58,153 nt of DNA from Chloroflexota bacterium (GTDB lineage: Bacteria > Chloroflexota > Anaerolineae > Anaerolineales > VGOW01). A model generated the notes under the pieces. The model did no database searches and was not told the DNA's origin. It saw nothing but the letters and a program-made list of their open reading frames with translations. The translations under genes and the position numbers were made by a program. Of the stretch, positions 1-9,327 are shown piece by piece. The stretch covers positions 1 to 58,153 of the forward strand of contig VGOW01000020.1 of assembly GCA_016875735.1 (NCBI GenBank). Reading direction: 5' to 3'. Positions within the stretch are counted from its first letter, which is position 1; every line of letters begins with the position of its first letter.

Positions 1-2241
1 CCGCCTGCCAAACCTCCTGCAACCCCAACGCCGCGCCCAGCGGCTCCTCCACCGCGTCCCGCCGCGCCGCCGCCGGCACGCCCCGCCGCCGTGCCCACGC
101 CTCCGCGTCCCGTTGCAGTGCCGCCGCGCGGCGCACCGACTCGGCCCGGAATGCCGCCCACGCGCAACGTCACGCGCCCCACAGCGCCGCCTCCCGCGCG
201 GCCCATGGGCGCGCCCGTTCGGCAAGCGCCGGTTGCGCCGCCGCGCCCCATCGCGCGAGTGGGCGGCAATCGGGCCGGGCTGGCCCCCGTCGTTTTGCCT
301 GCGCTCGGCGGCGGCGCTGTGGCGCAAGAGATTGCCAGCGACATCAGTTGGCTGCAGGGCGATGTTTCCACCCTGCAATCGAAAGCCTCGCTCAGCGATG
401 TGCAAGCCGACGTGTCTCAGCTCGATCAGCAGTTGAGCAAAATGGCCGCCACCCTCGAAGCCGTTCGCAAACAGGGATACGTTTACGGCGGGGACATCGA
501 CGCCAAACTGTACGACCTGATGAGTCAGTGGCAAACGGTGAAGCCGCAAGTGGACGACGCGATCTATCGGCACGGCTACTCGCTCTCGCAGAGCGCGGCC
601 AATTTGCACGGGCCGCTCTCGCAGTTGGCCGCCTATCAGGGCAACGCCGCGCAGGCTCGCTCGCTACTGCCGTCGGTGAAAGCGTCGGTCGATTCGCTGT
701 TGGCGAACGCCGGCCAAATCGAGAGCAACATTCAAGCGATGTATTCCAACATCGAGTCCGAAGCCGGAACGCTCAACGGTCGGCTGTGGCGAATCGAGAG
801 CACGATGAAATTGATCGCCGAAGCCAAATTCAGATTGGCCGACGGCGAAGCGGCGATTGTGGCGATGAAGGCCAAGTGGGATAAAGACGGCAAAGACGAT
901 CCCGAAGGCAATCTGTTCCTCACCGACAAGCGGCTTATTTATGAGCAGAGGCAAGAGATCGCCAAGAAGAAAGTGCTGTTCGTCGTCACCGAAAAGGAAT
1001 TGGTGCAACAGGTTTTGATCGACACGCCGCTATCGGCTGTGTCGTCGGTGAAGGCCAGCAAGAAGGGGTTGATGGGCCACGAGGATCATTTGGATGTGAG
1101 TTACGGCGGGCAGTCGGCGCACTTCCACATCGACGGCCAAGATTCGAATGAGTGGCAGAGCATGATCGAGCGCGCGAAGGCGGGTGGGTTCGAGAGCGAA
1201 CGCGCCGCGGCCGGAGCCGGAGTCTCCATCGCCGACATGACCGGCCCGGTGACTCAGGCCGACATCCTGCAAACGCAGAGCGAGTTCAACGATTTGCAGG
1301 GCCGGGCGATGCTGACCTTTGCCAAAGACGCGCTCGAAGATATGGAAAACAAAGTGAGCAACCTGCCGCGCCAGTTGAGCGACGTGCGCGCCAAAGGCTA
1401 TGCCTTCGAGAAGGCGCTCGAATCGCAGACGCAGAGTTTGGTGGAGCAATGGGGGCGGGTGAAAGAGTCGGTGCAGGCCGATGTGCGGCAACAATCTGCC
1501 GCGCTCTCGCAACTCATGCCCTCCATCCAAACCGAAATGGCGCACCTCATGGCCGGGTCAGCAGACCCGCAAGCGGCCCGCCGGCAGTATCTCGGAGTCA
1601 AGTCGCTCATTGCCAGCACCGAAGCGCAAGTGGCCGCCGCCGAGCAAGCCATCTTCGGGCAGTACGACGACTTTCAAGCGTCGGTGGAAACGCTGAGCGC
1701 GCATTTCGATTGGGTGGGGTGGATGCTGGAGGCTCTGGCCTCGGCCTCTTTCCATCTCATGGCTACCGAGGGCGGAGTGGCGGCGGCCTCCGCTAATTGG
1801 CAACGCCCCAGTTCCGATCCGATGGGCGGCGTTCTCTTTCTCACCGATCAGCGAATCATTTTCGAGGAGCGCGAGGGCGAGTTCAGCGTGCCGCTCGAAT
1901 CACCGGCGAGTCAGATTCAAACGGTGGACGCCGAGAGCGGGCAGGGGGCGAACAAAGATGAGGAGCACATCAAGATCATCTTTGCCTCCGGCGCGCCGAT
2001 GAGCTGGGCTTCGTTCCATTTGGTCGGCCCGACAGCGGAAGAATGGAAGACGATGATCGGGCGGGCGATGAAGGGCGATTACACCAGCGACCGCGCCGTG
2101 GCCATCGATCAGGCGGCGGTGGACAAAGTGTCGAACGCGCCGACGCAGTGCCCGTCGTGCGGCGCGGCCTTCACCAAGCCCGTGTTGAGGGGGCAGACCG
2201 AGATCAACTGTGAGTTTTGCGGGGCAGTGACGAGGTTGTGA
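1..2241 (+). CDS. Coiled-coil protein with two GRAM/PH-like modules and C-terminal zinc ribbon (5' partial)
   Basis: The reading frame is open to base 1, so the gene starts upstream; a GTG at 91 is only an internal candidate. The first ~85 residues are Pro/Ala/Arg-rich and disordered. Two copies of the same module follow: a long helical, probably coiled-coil stretch and then a GRAM/PH-like beta domain with the shared pattern LFLTDKRLIYEQR (residues ~275-400) and LFLTDQRIIFEER (residues ~584-700). Each copy ends with an E-W-(Q/K)-(S/T)-M-I helix. The last 30 residues form a CxxC...CxxC zinc ribbon (CPSCGAAF and CEFCGAV). No signal peptide or membrane segment is visible, so it is probably cytoplasmic. 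GRAM domains bind lipids or proteins. The role is unknown; the neighbouring kinase is convergent, not co-transcribed. Confidence 0.75.
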   Translation, partial: PPAKPPATPTPRPAAPPPRPAAPPPARPAAVPTPPRPVAVPPRGAPTRPGMPPTRNVTRPTAPPPARPMGAPVRQAPVAPPRPIARVGGNRAGLAPVVLPALGGGAVAQEIASDISWLQGDVSTLQSKASLSDVQADVSQLDQQLSKMAATLEAVRKQGYVYGGDIDAKLYDLMSQWQTVKPQVDDAIYRHGYSLSQSAANLHGPLSQLAAYQGNAAQARSLLPSVKASVDSLLANAGQIESNIQAMYSNIESEAGTLNGRLWRIESTMKLIAEAKFRLADGEAAIVAMKAKWDKDGKDDPEGNLFLTDKRLIYEQRQEIAKKKVLFVVTEKELVQQVLIDTPLSAVSSVKASKKGLMGHEDHLDVSYGGQSAHFHIDGQDSNEWQSMIERAKAGGFESERAAAGAGVSIADMTGPVTQADILQTQSEFNDLQGRAMLTFAKDALEDMENKVSNLPRQLSDVRAKGYAFEKALESQTQSLVEQWGRVKESVQADVRQQSAALSQLMPSIQTEMAHLMAGSADPQAARRQYLGVKSLIASTEAQVAAAEQAIFGQYDDFQASVETLSAHFDWVGWMLEALASASFHLMATEGGVAAASANWQRPSSDPMGGVLFLTDQRIIFEEREGEFSVPLESPASQIQTVDAESGQGANKDEEHIKIIFASGAPMSWASFHLVGPTAEEWKTMIGRAMKGDYTSDRAVAIDQAAVDKVSNAPTQCPSCGAAFTKPVLRGQTEINCEFCGAVTRL

Positions 2242-2284
2242 CGATTGCCCTTCGTCGCGTGTAGGGGCGACTCGCGAGTCGCCC

Positions 2285-4260
2285 CTACTTTCCGTTCGCG
2301 TAGTTCATCGCGGCGCAGGCTTCGGCGACCGCACCCGCCGGGCTACGTGTGCCTTCCATCACTTTCGTCCACGCATCGCCGAACGGACCCCAGAAGTTGC
2401 CGAACTCTTTGCTCTGCGGGCGCGGGAAGCCTTGCGTTGAGGCTTCAGCAAAAGTTGCGATCAACGGGTCGCCGCTTTTCACGTCACTGCGAATCGGGAT
2501 GTGGCCGCCAATGTCGGTGAATATTTGCGATGACTCGGCGTTGGTGAGAAACAGCGCGAGTTCCACTGCGAGCTCGATGTTTGCGCTGTTGGGGTTGACG
2601 TAGAAGCCATCGATCCCGTTGAACGGCCGAGCTGGGCCGCCGGGGCCGCGCGGCATGACCGCAACGCCGAGTTGATCTCCGAGAGCTGAACGGTAATGAT
2701 TGAGACTCCACGGTCCGTCGATTATCATGGCGGAGTTCCCGGCGCGAAACGATTCCATCATGCCCTCCACGGCGGCGGTCGAGTAGTTCTCCAATCGATC
2801 TTTGATCAGCGGAGTTAGCCTCAGCACTGCGCCATCGCGCGCCCATTGGCCGAGATTGTCGTTGGGGAAAATGATGAGATCGGGGCCGACACCGGCGGCA
2901 AAGGCCGTGAGATATTTTGCCTCGAAATCTTCGAATGGCACTTGTGTCGAAAGCACTTCCAAATCGGGGTTCATTACTTCCGCGCGAGTGACAATTTCCT
3001 GCAAAGCCGATTCTTCCGACGAGTCGGATCCATAGCCATACCAAAGGGTGAGCGTTCCGCTGATCGTTCCGGCGGCGGGCTGTTCGGGTAGAGGGGTGCG
3101 GGCGGGGGGTTTCGATTCTTCGGTTGGCTTTTCGGTAGCGGCGGCTTCTCGGGCAGTGGGGGCGAGCTGAGAAGGCGGCGCGACGCTAAGAACTATGAAT
3201 AGGCCAACGACTCCAACGGCGATGAGTCCGAGAACGCCGATGATTGCCAGAGCGACGATACTGCCCGCTCCGGTTTTCCTTGCAACGGCTGACTTGGCAA
3301 CGATTCGTTGCGGCGGCAGGACGGTGGACGCGGGGGATGCCGCAGGTTTCGGCGCGGCGCGAGTCGGCGGTGTGGGTTCGAGAGCGGCAGGAGGAGGAAC
3401 ACGAACGGTTGGCGGCATTGGCGTCTCGGCCCGTTTGGGTAGAGAGTGCCCGGAAGCGATGGTGTCGAGCGCGTGCGCCATCGCCACCGCTTTGGGGTAT
3501 CGGTCGTCGCGGCTCTTGGCCATCGCCATTTGAATCAGGTCTTCGCACGAGTCAGGCAGGCTGGCATTGGCTTCGCGCACGCTGGGCGCCGGCTCGGTGA
3601 TGTGTTTGAGGGCGATGCCCATCGGCGTGTCGGCGTCGAAGGGCAGTTTGCCGGTGAGCATCTGAAAGACGATCGCGCCCAGCGCATAAATGTCGCTTCG
3701 CCCGTCGATCTCGCGGTCGCCGCGCGCCTGCTCGGGACTCATGTAGGCGGGTGTGCCGACGATGGCCGTGCCGGTGAAGGCGGCGGTGGCCGCGGTGAGT
3801 TTGGCAATACCGAAATCGGAAATGTAGGGGTGGCCGTCTTCGTCGAAAAGAATGTTGCCGGGTTTGAGATCGCGGTGGATGATGCCTTTGGCGTGAGCGC
3901 GGTCGAGCGCGGGCGCGAGTTGGCCGAAGATGCGCGCCGACTCGGCCAGCGAGAGCGGGCCTTTGGCCAATCGGTCGGCCAGCGAGCCGCCGATCATGAG
4001 ACGCATGACGATGTAGGGTTGCCCTTCCTCTTCGCCGAAATCATAGACGGGCACGATGGCCGGGTGTTCGAGCGCGGCGATGGTGCGGGCCTCGCGCTCG
4101 AAGCGGGCGCGGAAGGTGGGGTCGTGCAAAAACTCGCGCGGCAAAACTTTGACGCCACATCGCGCATGAAGCGCGGATCGAATCCGCGAAACACGGTGGC
4201 CATGCCTCCGCGTCCGAGTTCGGCTTTAATTTCGTAACGGCCAATTTGGGTGGGGATCAT
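2285..4260 (-). CDS. Ser/Thr protein kinase - TM - solute-binding-protein fusion, frameshifted near its N-terminus
   Basis: The ATG at 4260 has a GGAG six bases upstream and begins [19 protein letters not shown], a Hanks kinase glycine loop. After [11 protein letters not shown] the frame breaks: one G is missing between 4152 and 4153, in the codons for the VAVK motif that holds the ATP-binding lysine. The other frame resumes as [11 protein letters not shown] and runs to 2285. Kinase motifs [15 protein letters not shown] and [13 protein letters not shown] are intact. A Pro-rich linker, one membrane segment (bases ~3180-3262) and a second Pro-rich linker follow. The C-terminal ~260 residues resemble ABC family-1 (MalE-like) sugar-binding proteins ([30 protein letters not shown]), but the central ~110 residues of that fold seem to be missing. 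The design implies a kinase sensing an extracellular ligand. The break may be a real lesion or a sequencing error. Confidence 0.8.
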
Positions 4261-4343
4261 GCTGGGCTCCGGTTGAACAGAGAACTACGGCGCGAGTCGC
4301 AAAGAGTGTATTACGGCCTGTGCGATTGCGCAACCGCCGATGC

Positions 4344-4373
4344 TTGACACTCCGCAAAGCCCCGTGTTATTCT
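4344..4373 (+). promoter_or_regulatory. Sigma-70-type promoter of dprA
   Basis: A perfect -35 TTGACA (4344-4349) is followed after 18 bases by TATTCT (4368-4373), 34 bases before the dprA ATG. It sits in the 147-base divergent gap between the kinase and dprA. Confidence 0.6.
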
Positions 4374-4407
4374 GTCCGCCGCTTTCCTGCAGGCGAAGGG
4401 GCGTTCC

Positions 4408-5532
4408 ATGATAAATGATCGGCGATATTGGATCGGCTTCAACAAAGTGAAGGGCATCGGCCCGGCCAAAGTGCGCGCGCTTCTCGATCACTTCGGCGAT
4501 CTCGACTCGGCGTGGATTGCGCCGCGCGACGAATTGGCCGCCGCCGGTTTGGATCGCCGCGCCATCGACTCGCTGGAGACGGCGCGCGCCGGACTCGATC
4601 TCGGCCGGATCGCCGACGAACTCGACAAAGCCGGAGTCACGGCGCTGTGTTGGGATGACGCCGAGTACCCGCGCCGCCTGCGAGAGATCGACAACCCGCC
4701 GCCGCTGATCTATTTGCGCGGCGAGTTGGCCGCCTCCGATGAATGGGCCGTTGCCATCGTGGGCACCCGGCGAGCCACCGCCTACGGAAAGGAAGCGGCT
4801 CGCGAATTGGCCTCAGCCATCGCCTCTGCCGGAGTGACCGTGGTGAGCGGGCTTGCGCGCGGAGTGGACGCTGCGGCGCACGTGGCCGCCGTGGAGGCCG
4901 GGGGGCGCACCATCGCCGTGCTCGGTTCAGGACTCGACAACCTGTACCCGCCCGAACACGCCGCGCTGGCCGAGAGGATCAGCGCGAACGGTGTGTTGAT
5001 CAGCGATTACCCGTTGGGCACGCCACCCGAAGCGGCCAACTTCCCGCCGCGCAATCGCATTATCAGCGGACTCTCGCTCGGCGTCATCGTCGTCGAAGCG
5101 GGCGACGACTCGGGCGCATTGATCACCGCCGAGTTTGCGATGGAGCAGGGGCGCGAAGTGTTCGCCGTGCCGGGCAACATTTTTAACCGGAGCAGCCGCG
5201 GCCCCAACCGACTGATCCAGCAGGGGGCGAAGATAGCGTTGAGCGCCGAGGATGTGCTGGAAGAATTGAATCTGAAAATGGCGGCGCAGCACGCCGAGGC
5301 CCGCGCGCAGCTGCCTCTGCTCGAAAGCGCCGACGACACCGAACGAAAATTGCTCGCGCAGCTCTCCGCCGAGCCACTGCACGCCGACGAATTGAGCGTG
5401 CTCACCAGCCTGCCCATCGCCGCCGTGTCGAGCGCCTTGGCGATGATGGAACTGAAAGGCATGGCCCGGCAAGTGGGCGGCATGATGTATGTGACCGCGC
5501 GGGAGACGCGGGCGGAATACAAGATCGAGTGA
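4408..5532 (+). CDS. dprA: DNA-processing protein DprA
   Basis: 374 residues, normal length. DprA/Smf binds incoming single-stranded DNA during natural transformation and loads RecA. The sequence has an N-terminal HhH/SAM-like region (GFNKVKGIGPAKVRALLDHFGDL), then the Rossmann-like DprA core with VAIVGTRRATAYG, VVSGLARGVDAAAH, IAVLGSGLDNLYPPEH, the FPPRNRIISGLS signature and SGALITAEFAMEQGREVFAVPG. A C-terminal winged-helix (DML1-like) domain covers residues ~300-365. The gene has its own promoter and is followed after 71 bases by manC across a short repeat. It suggests, but does not prove, competence for DNA uptake. Confidence 0.96.
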   Translation: MINDRRYWIGFNKVKGIGPAKVRALLDHFGDLDSAWIAPRDELAAAGLDRRAIDSLETARAGLDLGRIADELDKAGVTALCWDDAEYPRRLREIDNPPPLIYLRGELAASDEWAVAIVGTRRATAYGKEAARELASAIASAGVTVVSGLARGVDAAAHVAAVEAGGRTIAVLGSGLDNLYPPEHAALAERISANGVLISDYPLGTPPEAANFPPRNRIISGLSLGVIVVEAGDDSGALITAEFAMEQGREVFAVPGNIFNRSSRGPNRLIQQGAKIALSAEDVLEELNLKMAAQHAEARAQLPLLESADDTERKLLAQLSAEPLHADELSVLTSLPIAAVSSALAMMELKGMARQVGGMMYVTARETRAEYKIE

Positions 5533-5597
5533 ATTTCAAACTCCAAACTTCAAACTCCAAAGTTCGAAGTTTGAAATTTGAGATTTGGAGTTTGGAC
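5528..5597. repeat. Heptad-periodic inverted repeat between dprA and manC
   Basis: Seven-base units of the type TTCAAAC/TCCAAAC run four times, meet at TTCGAAG, and return as TTTGAAA/TTTGGAG, so the array can fold on itself. It begins in the dprA stop codon region and ends 6 bases before the manC ATG. Confidence 0.8.
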
Positions 5598-5603
5598 TGT
5601 AGA

Positions 5604-6680
5604 ATGCTTTTATACGCATTGATCATGGCTGGCGGCTCCGGCACGCGGCTGTGGCCGCTTTCGCGGCAGACCCGCCCCAAACAAGCGCTGAAGTTGTTCG
5701 GCGAGCGCACGATGTTTCAGCTGGCGGTGGATCGGTTGCTGCCGATTCTGCCGTCCGAACGAATCCTCGTCGTCACCACCGCCGATCTGGCCGACATGCT
5801 TTCGGCGCAATCGCCCAATCTCCCGCGCCAAAACTTTGTGATCGAACCCGAAGGGCGGGGCACGGCGCCGGTGATCGGGCTGGGCGCGTTGTGCGCCCGG
5901 CGCCTCGCGGGCGGCGAGGCGGTGATCGCTTGCCTCACCGCTGATCATTTCATTCGCGACGTGGAGCAGTTCCGGCGCGCGTTGTTGGCGGCGGCGGCAA
6001 CAGCCGAACGCGGGCACATCGTCACGCTCGGAATCAAACCATCGTTCCCCTCCACTGGCTTCGGATACATCGAGCGCGGCGAGGCGATGGAATCGGCGGA
6101 CGGGTTGGCGGTGTATCGGGCGGCGAGATTCAAAGAGAAGCCGAACGAAGAAACCGCCGTCGCCTTTGTGGCCGACGGCTGTCATTCATGGAATTCGGGC
6201 ATGTTCATTTGGACAACGAAGCGCGTGTCCGCCGAGTTCGAGCGGCAACTGCCCGACACATCGGCCAAACTACGCGAGGCGGCCCGAGCGTTCGGCACAA
6301 GCTCGTTCACGGAGACGCTGGCCCGCGTATGGCCGACGGTCGAAAAGCAAACGATTGACTATGCCATCATGGAAGGCGCGCGCGATGTGGCCGTGATCCC
6401 GGTGGACATTGGTTGGAGCGATGTGGGCAGTTGGGCATCGCTGTTGGAAATTCTGGAGCCGGATGAAAACGGCAACGTGGTGATCGGCGGTCAGCACATT
6501 GGGGTGGACACGACCGGCGCGTTGATCCGATCCGACAAACTGGTGGCGACGATTGGTTTGAGCAACGTGATCATCGTGGACACCGACGACGCAATCATGA
6601 TCTGCCAGCGAGATCGTTCGCAGGATGTGCGCCAAGTGGTGGAGCGATTGCAACAGCAAAAGGAGCAACGATACCTGTAG
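5604..6680 (+). CDS. manC: Mannose-1-phosphate guanylyltransferase
   Basis: 358 residues from ATG 5604 (MLLYALIMAGGSGTRLWPLSR). An in-frame start at 5529 would encode the upstream repeat and is rejected. The enzyme makes GDP-mannose from mannose-1-phosphate and GTP. The nucleotidyltransferase signature GGSGTRLWPLSR lies at residues 9-20; KEKP and GYIERGE are recognisable, and NSGMFIWTT and DYAIMEGA follow typical ManC order. It ends near residue 358, so it is the short single-domain form without the C-terminal cupin (isomerase) half of bifunctional ManC/AlgA proteins. No clear Shine-Dalgarno sequence precedes the ATG, since the heptad array occupies that space. Confidence 0.93.
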   Translation: MLLYALIMAGGSGTRLWPLSRQTRPKQALKLFGERTMFQLAVDRLLPILPSERILVVTTADLADMLSAQSPNLPRQNFVIEPEGRGTAPVIGLGALCARRLAGGEAVIACLTADHFIRDVEQFRRALLAAAATAERGHIVTLGIKPSFPSTGFGYIERGEAMESADGLAVYRAARFKEKPNEETAVAFVADGCHSWNSGMFIWTTKRVSAEFERQLPDTSAKLREAARAFGTSSFTETLARVWPTVEKQTIDYAIMEGARDVAVIPVDIGWSDVGSWASLLEILEPDENGNVVIGGQHIGVDTTGALIRSDKLVATIGLSNVIIVDTDDAIMICQRDRSQDVRQVVERLQQQKEQRYL

Positions 6681-6706
6681 CGCAAATTGTCAATTTGCGC
6701 TACAGG
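6674..6706. repeat. Perfect 16-bp palindrome overlapping the manC stop codon
   Basis: The arm CCTGTAGCGCAAATTG (6674-6689) is perfectly mirrored at 6691-6706 around one central T. It contains the manC TAG and ends 11 bases before the topA ATG. There is no T-tract, so it looks like a repetitive palindromic element rather than a terminator, though it may pause or protect the mRNA. Confidence 0.75.
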
Positions 6707-6717
6707 GCGTGAGGTTT

Positions 6718-9066
6718 ATGGAAGCATACTGTTTCAAGTGCAAAGCGAAACGCGACATCAAAGACCCGGTCGCCGAGTTCAATGCCAAAGGCAGTCCGGT
6801 GACGACCGGGACGTGCAGTGTGTGCGGCACGAAAATGTTCCGCATGGGCAACACCGACGCGCACGCCGGGCTGGAGCGGCCCGTGATTCAAAAAACGCCG
6901 GGCAACAAGCGCCCGGCGAAGCGCTCGGGCAAATTGGTCATCGTCGAATCTCCGGCCAAAGCCAAAACGGTGCAGAGGTTTTTGGGCAAGGGCTATCAAG
7001 TGCAGGCGTCGGTGGGGCATGTGCGCGATCTGCTCAAATCCACCCTCTCGGTGGACGTGCAGAATGATTTCGCGCCGAAGTATCGCGTGCCGAACGAAAA
7101 GAAGGCAGTGGTGAAGGAGATCAAAGCCAAAGCCGCCGCCGCCGAAGAAGTGTTCCTCGCCACCGACCCCGACCGCGAAGGGGAAGCCATCTCGTGGCAT
7201 TTGCTCGAGGCCGCCGAGATCGAGCCGGCTCTGGCGCGGCGAGTGGTGTTTCATGAGATCACCCGCCCGGCCATCGAGGAGGCGTTTTCGCATCCGCGCG
7301 AAATTGATATGCGCCTCGTCAATGCCCAGCAAACCCGGCGCATTCTCGACCGGCTGGTGGGCTATTCGCTCTCGCCGTTGTTGTGGGCCAAAGTGCGCGG
7401 GCGGCTCAGCGCCGGGCGGGTGCAGAGCGTGGCCGTGCGGCTGATTGTGGATCGCGAACGTGAGATCGAAGCCTTCGCGCCGCAAGAGTATTGGACGGTG
7501 GAAGCGGAACTGACGAAGCGCGGCGATACGGTGAAGAAGCATCACTTCTTTGCCCGCTTGCTGAAAGTGGACGAGAAAGATGTGGGGCTGGAAAAAGAGA
7601 TTCCGCTCGCCAACGAGTCCGAAGTCAAACCGCTGTTGGCCGATCTCGAAGGGGCGCAGTGGTCGGTGCTGAAAGTGAAGAAGGGCGAGCGCCGCCGCAG
7701 CCCGCCGCCGCCGTTCACCACCAGCACCCTTCAGCAAGAGGCGTCGCGGCGGCTGAACTTCACCGCCAAGCGCACGATGATGGTGGCGCAACAATTGTAT
7801 GAAGGGATCGGGTTGAACGGCGATAGCGCGGTTGGTTTGATCACGTACATGCGAACCGACAGCACCAACGTGTCGAAGATCGCGCAGAAAGAAGCGCGCG
7901 AGTTCGTGGCCGAGAAATATGGCGCCGACTTTTTGCCGCCCGAACCGCCGCAATACAAAACGCGAGCCAAAGGCGCGCAAGAGGCGCACGAGGCCATTCG
8001 GCCCACGTCGGCGATGCGCGAGCCGAAGGCGATTGAGGGCTTTCTGACCAAAGAGCAGTTCCGGTTGTATCAATTGATCTGGCAGCGGTTTGTGGCCAGC
8101 CAAATGGCGGCGGCGGTGTACGACACGGTGTCGGTGGACATCGAGGCGAAGCACGAGCGGACGTATCTTTTCCGCGCCGCCGGATCGGTGGTGAAGTTCC
8201 CTGGCTTTCTCGCCGTGTACGAAGAGGCGAAAGAGGAAGACGCCGCCGCGCCCGACCCGGCCGAGGGCGAGGGCAAACGTTTGCCGCCGCTGATCGACGG
8301 CGACCCGTTGAGTCTGATCCGGTTGATCCCGGAACAGCATTTCACTCAGCCTCCGCCGCGATACACCGAAGCGACTCTGGTGAAGGCGCTGGAGGAATAC
8401 GGTATCGGCCGCCCGTCCACGTATGCGCCGACGATTGCCACCATTCAACAGCGCGGCTACGTCCTCCGCGAGGAGAAACGGCTCGCCCCAACGGAAACCG
8501 GAATCATCGTCAACGATCTGTTGGTGGATCATTTCCCGGAGATCGTGGATGTGGGCTTTACGGCGCGCATGGAAGAGGAACTGGACGAAATTGCGGCGGG
8601 CGAGCGCGAGTGGACTCCGGTGCTACACGAGTTCTATGGGCCGTTTGCTCAGCAAGTGAAAGCCGCCGAGGCCGATATGCCGAACGTGAACGCCGGGCCG
8701 GAATTCGTTGGCCGCGATTGCCCGCTGTGCGGCAAGCCGCTGGTGATGCGCTACGGGCGATACGGGAAGTTCATCGGCTGTTCCGGCTTCCCCGAATGCC
8801 GCCACGTCGAGCCGCTGTTGGAAAAGGTGGGCGTGGCTTGCCCCAAAGACGGCGGCGACCTCATCGAGCGCAAGACGCGCAAAGGCCGCGTGTTCTACGG
8901 CTGCGCCAATTACCCGAACTGCGATTGGACTTCGTGGAAGAAGCCGGCGCCGCAGAAGTGCCCGGCGTGCGGCGGGCTGATGGTGGCCGCCAATAAGAAT
9001 ACGGCGGCGTGCACCGTGTGCGGCACACAAGCGCCGCTGGAAACGGCGGCGGCAGAGGCGGCATAA
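6718..9066 (+). CDS. topA: DNA topoisomerase I with N-terminal DUF5679-type zinc ribbon
   Basis: 782 residues from ATG 6718; an earlier frame-compatible start at 6625 would lie inside manC and read through the palindrome. Type IA topoisomerase relaxes negative supercoils. Residues 1-45 form a separate zinc ribbon (CFKCKAK...CSVCGTK) of the DUF5679 kind. A linker leads to the TOPRIM domain (LVIVESPAKAKTV; DPDREGEAI). The catalytic tyrosine lies in LITYMRTDST, near residue 377. Three C-terminal zinc ribbons follow (CPLCGKPL...CSGFPEC, CPKDGG...CANYPNC, CPACGG...CTVCG). The added N-terminal ribbon is the unusual part. It is downstream of manC and separated by only 37 bases. Confidence 0.96.
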   Translation: MEAYCFKCKAKRDIKDPVAEFNAKGSPVTTGTCSVCGTKMFRMGNTDAHAGLERPVIQKTPGNKRPAKRSGKLVIVESPAKAKTVQRFLGKGYQVQASVGHVRDLLKSTLSVDVQNDFAPKYRVPNEKKAVVKEIKAKAAAAEEVFLATDPDREGEAISWHLLEAAEIEPALARRVVFHEITRPAIEEAFSHPREIDMRLVNAQQTRRILDRLVGYSLSPLLWAKVRGRLSAGRVQSVAVRLIVDREREIEAFAPQEYWTVEAELTKRGDTVKKHHFFARLLKVDEKDVGLEKEIPLANESEVKPLLADLEGAQWSVLKVKKGERRRSPPPPFTTSTLQQEASRRLNFTAKRTMMVAQQLYEGIGLNGDSAVGLITYMRTDSTNVSKIAQKEAREFVAEKYGADFLPPEPPQYKTRAKGAQEAHEAIRPTSAMREPKAIEGFLTKEQFRLYQLIWQRFVASQMAAAVYDTVSVDIEAKHERTYLFRAAGSVVKFPGFLAVYEEAKEEDAAAPDPAEGEGKRLPPLIDGDPLSLIRLIPEQHFTQPPPRYTEATLVKALEEYGIGRPSTYAPTIATIQQRGYVLREEKRLAPTETGIIVNDLLVDHFPEIVDVGFTARMEEELDEIAAGEREWTPVLHEFYGPFAQQVKAAEADMPNVNAGPEFVGRDCPLCGKPLVMRYGRYGKFIGCSGFPECRHVEPLLEKVGVACPKDGGDLIERKTRKGRVFYGCANYPNCDWTSWKKPAPQKCPACGGLMVAANKNTAACTVCGTQAPLETAAAEAA

Positions 9067-9161
9067 ATCATCGCGCTAAAATTTGGGACGCTCCTTCCCC
9101 TGCCGCACGGCAGGGGGACAGTCGGAGAGGCGGCATAAATCATCGCGCTAAAATTTGGGAC
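9055..9161 (+). repeat. Duplicated 35-bp end of topA flanking a GC hairpin
   Basis: A 35-base sequence spanning the topA stop codon (9055-9089) recurs exactly 72 bases downstream (9127-9161). Between them lies a hairpin CCCCTGCCG/CGGCAGGGG (9097-9116). The pattern is that of a local tandem duplication. The hairpin lacks a T-run, so its role as a terminator is doubtful. Confidence 0.75.
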
Positions 9162-9327
9162 AGCGGATTCATGGAATTCAGCCGACGCGCAATCGGCCAG
9201 TTCGATGAATCCGTTGTTGCGTTTTTGCGCGGCACGCGATTTGCAACTTTAAGCGAATTGTGCCATATTACGCGCTTGAAACAGCGCGGGCGTTTGCCCG
9301 CCGCCGACAGATTTGGGAGACTGGAAT

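Noticed and set aside
6700-8532. 610-codon open frame antisense to topA
   Set aside because: Composition (His/Arg/Phe-rich) is that of an antisense shadow and topA motifs are complete on the other strand.
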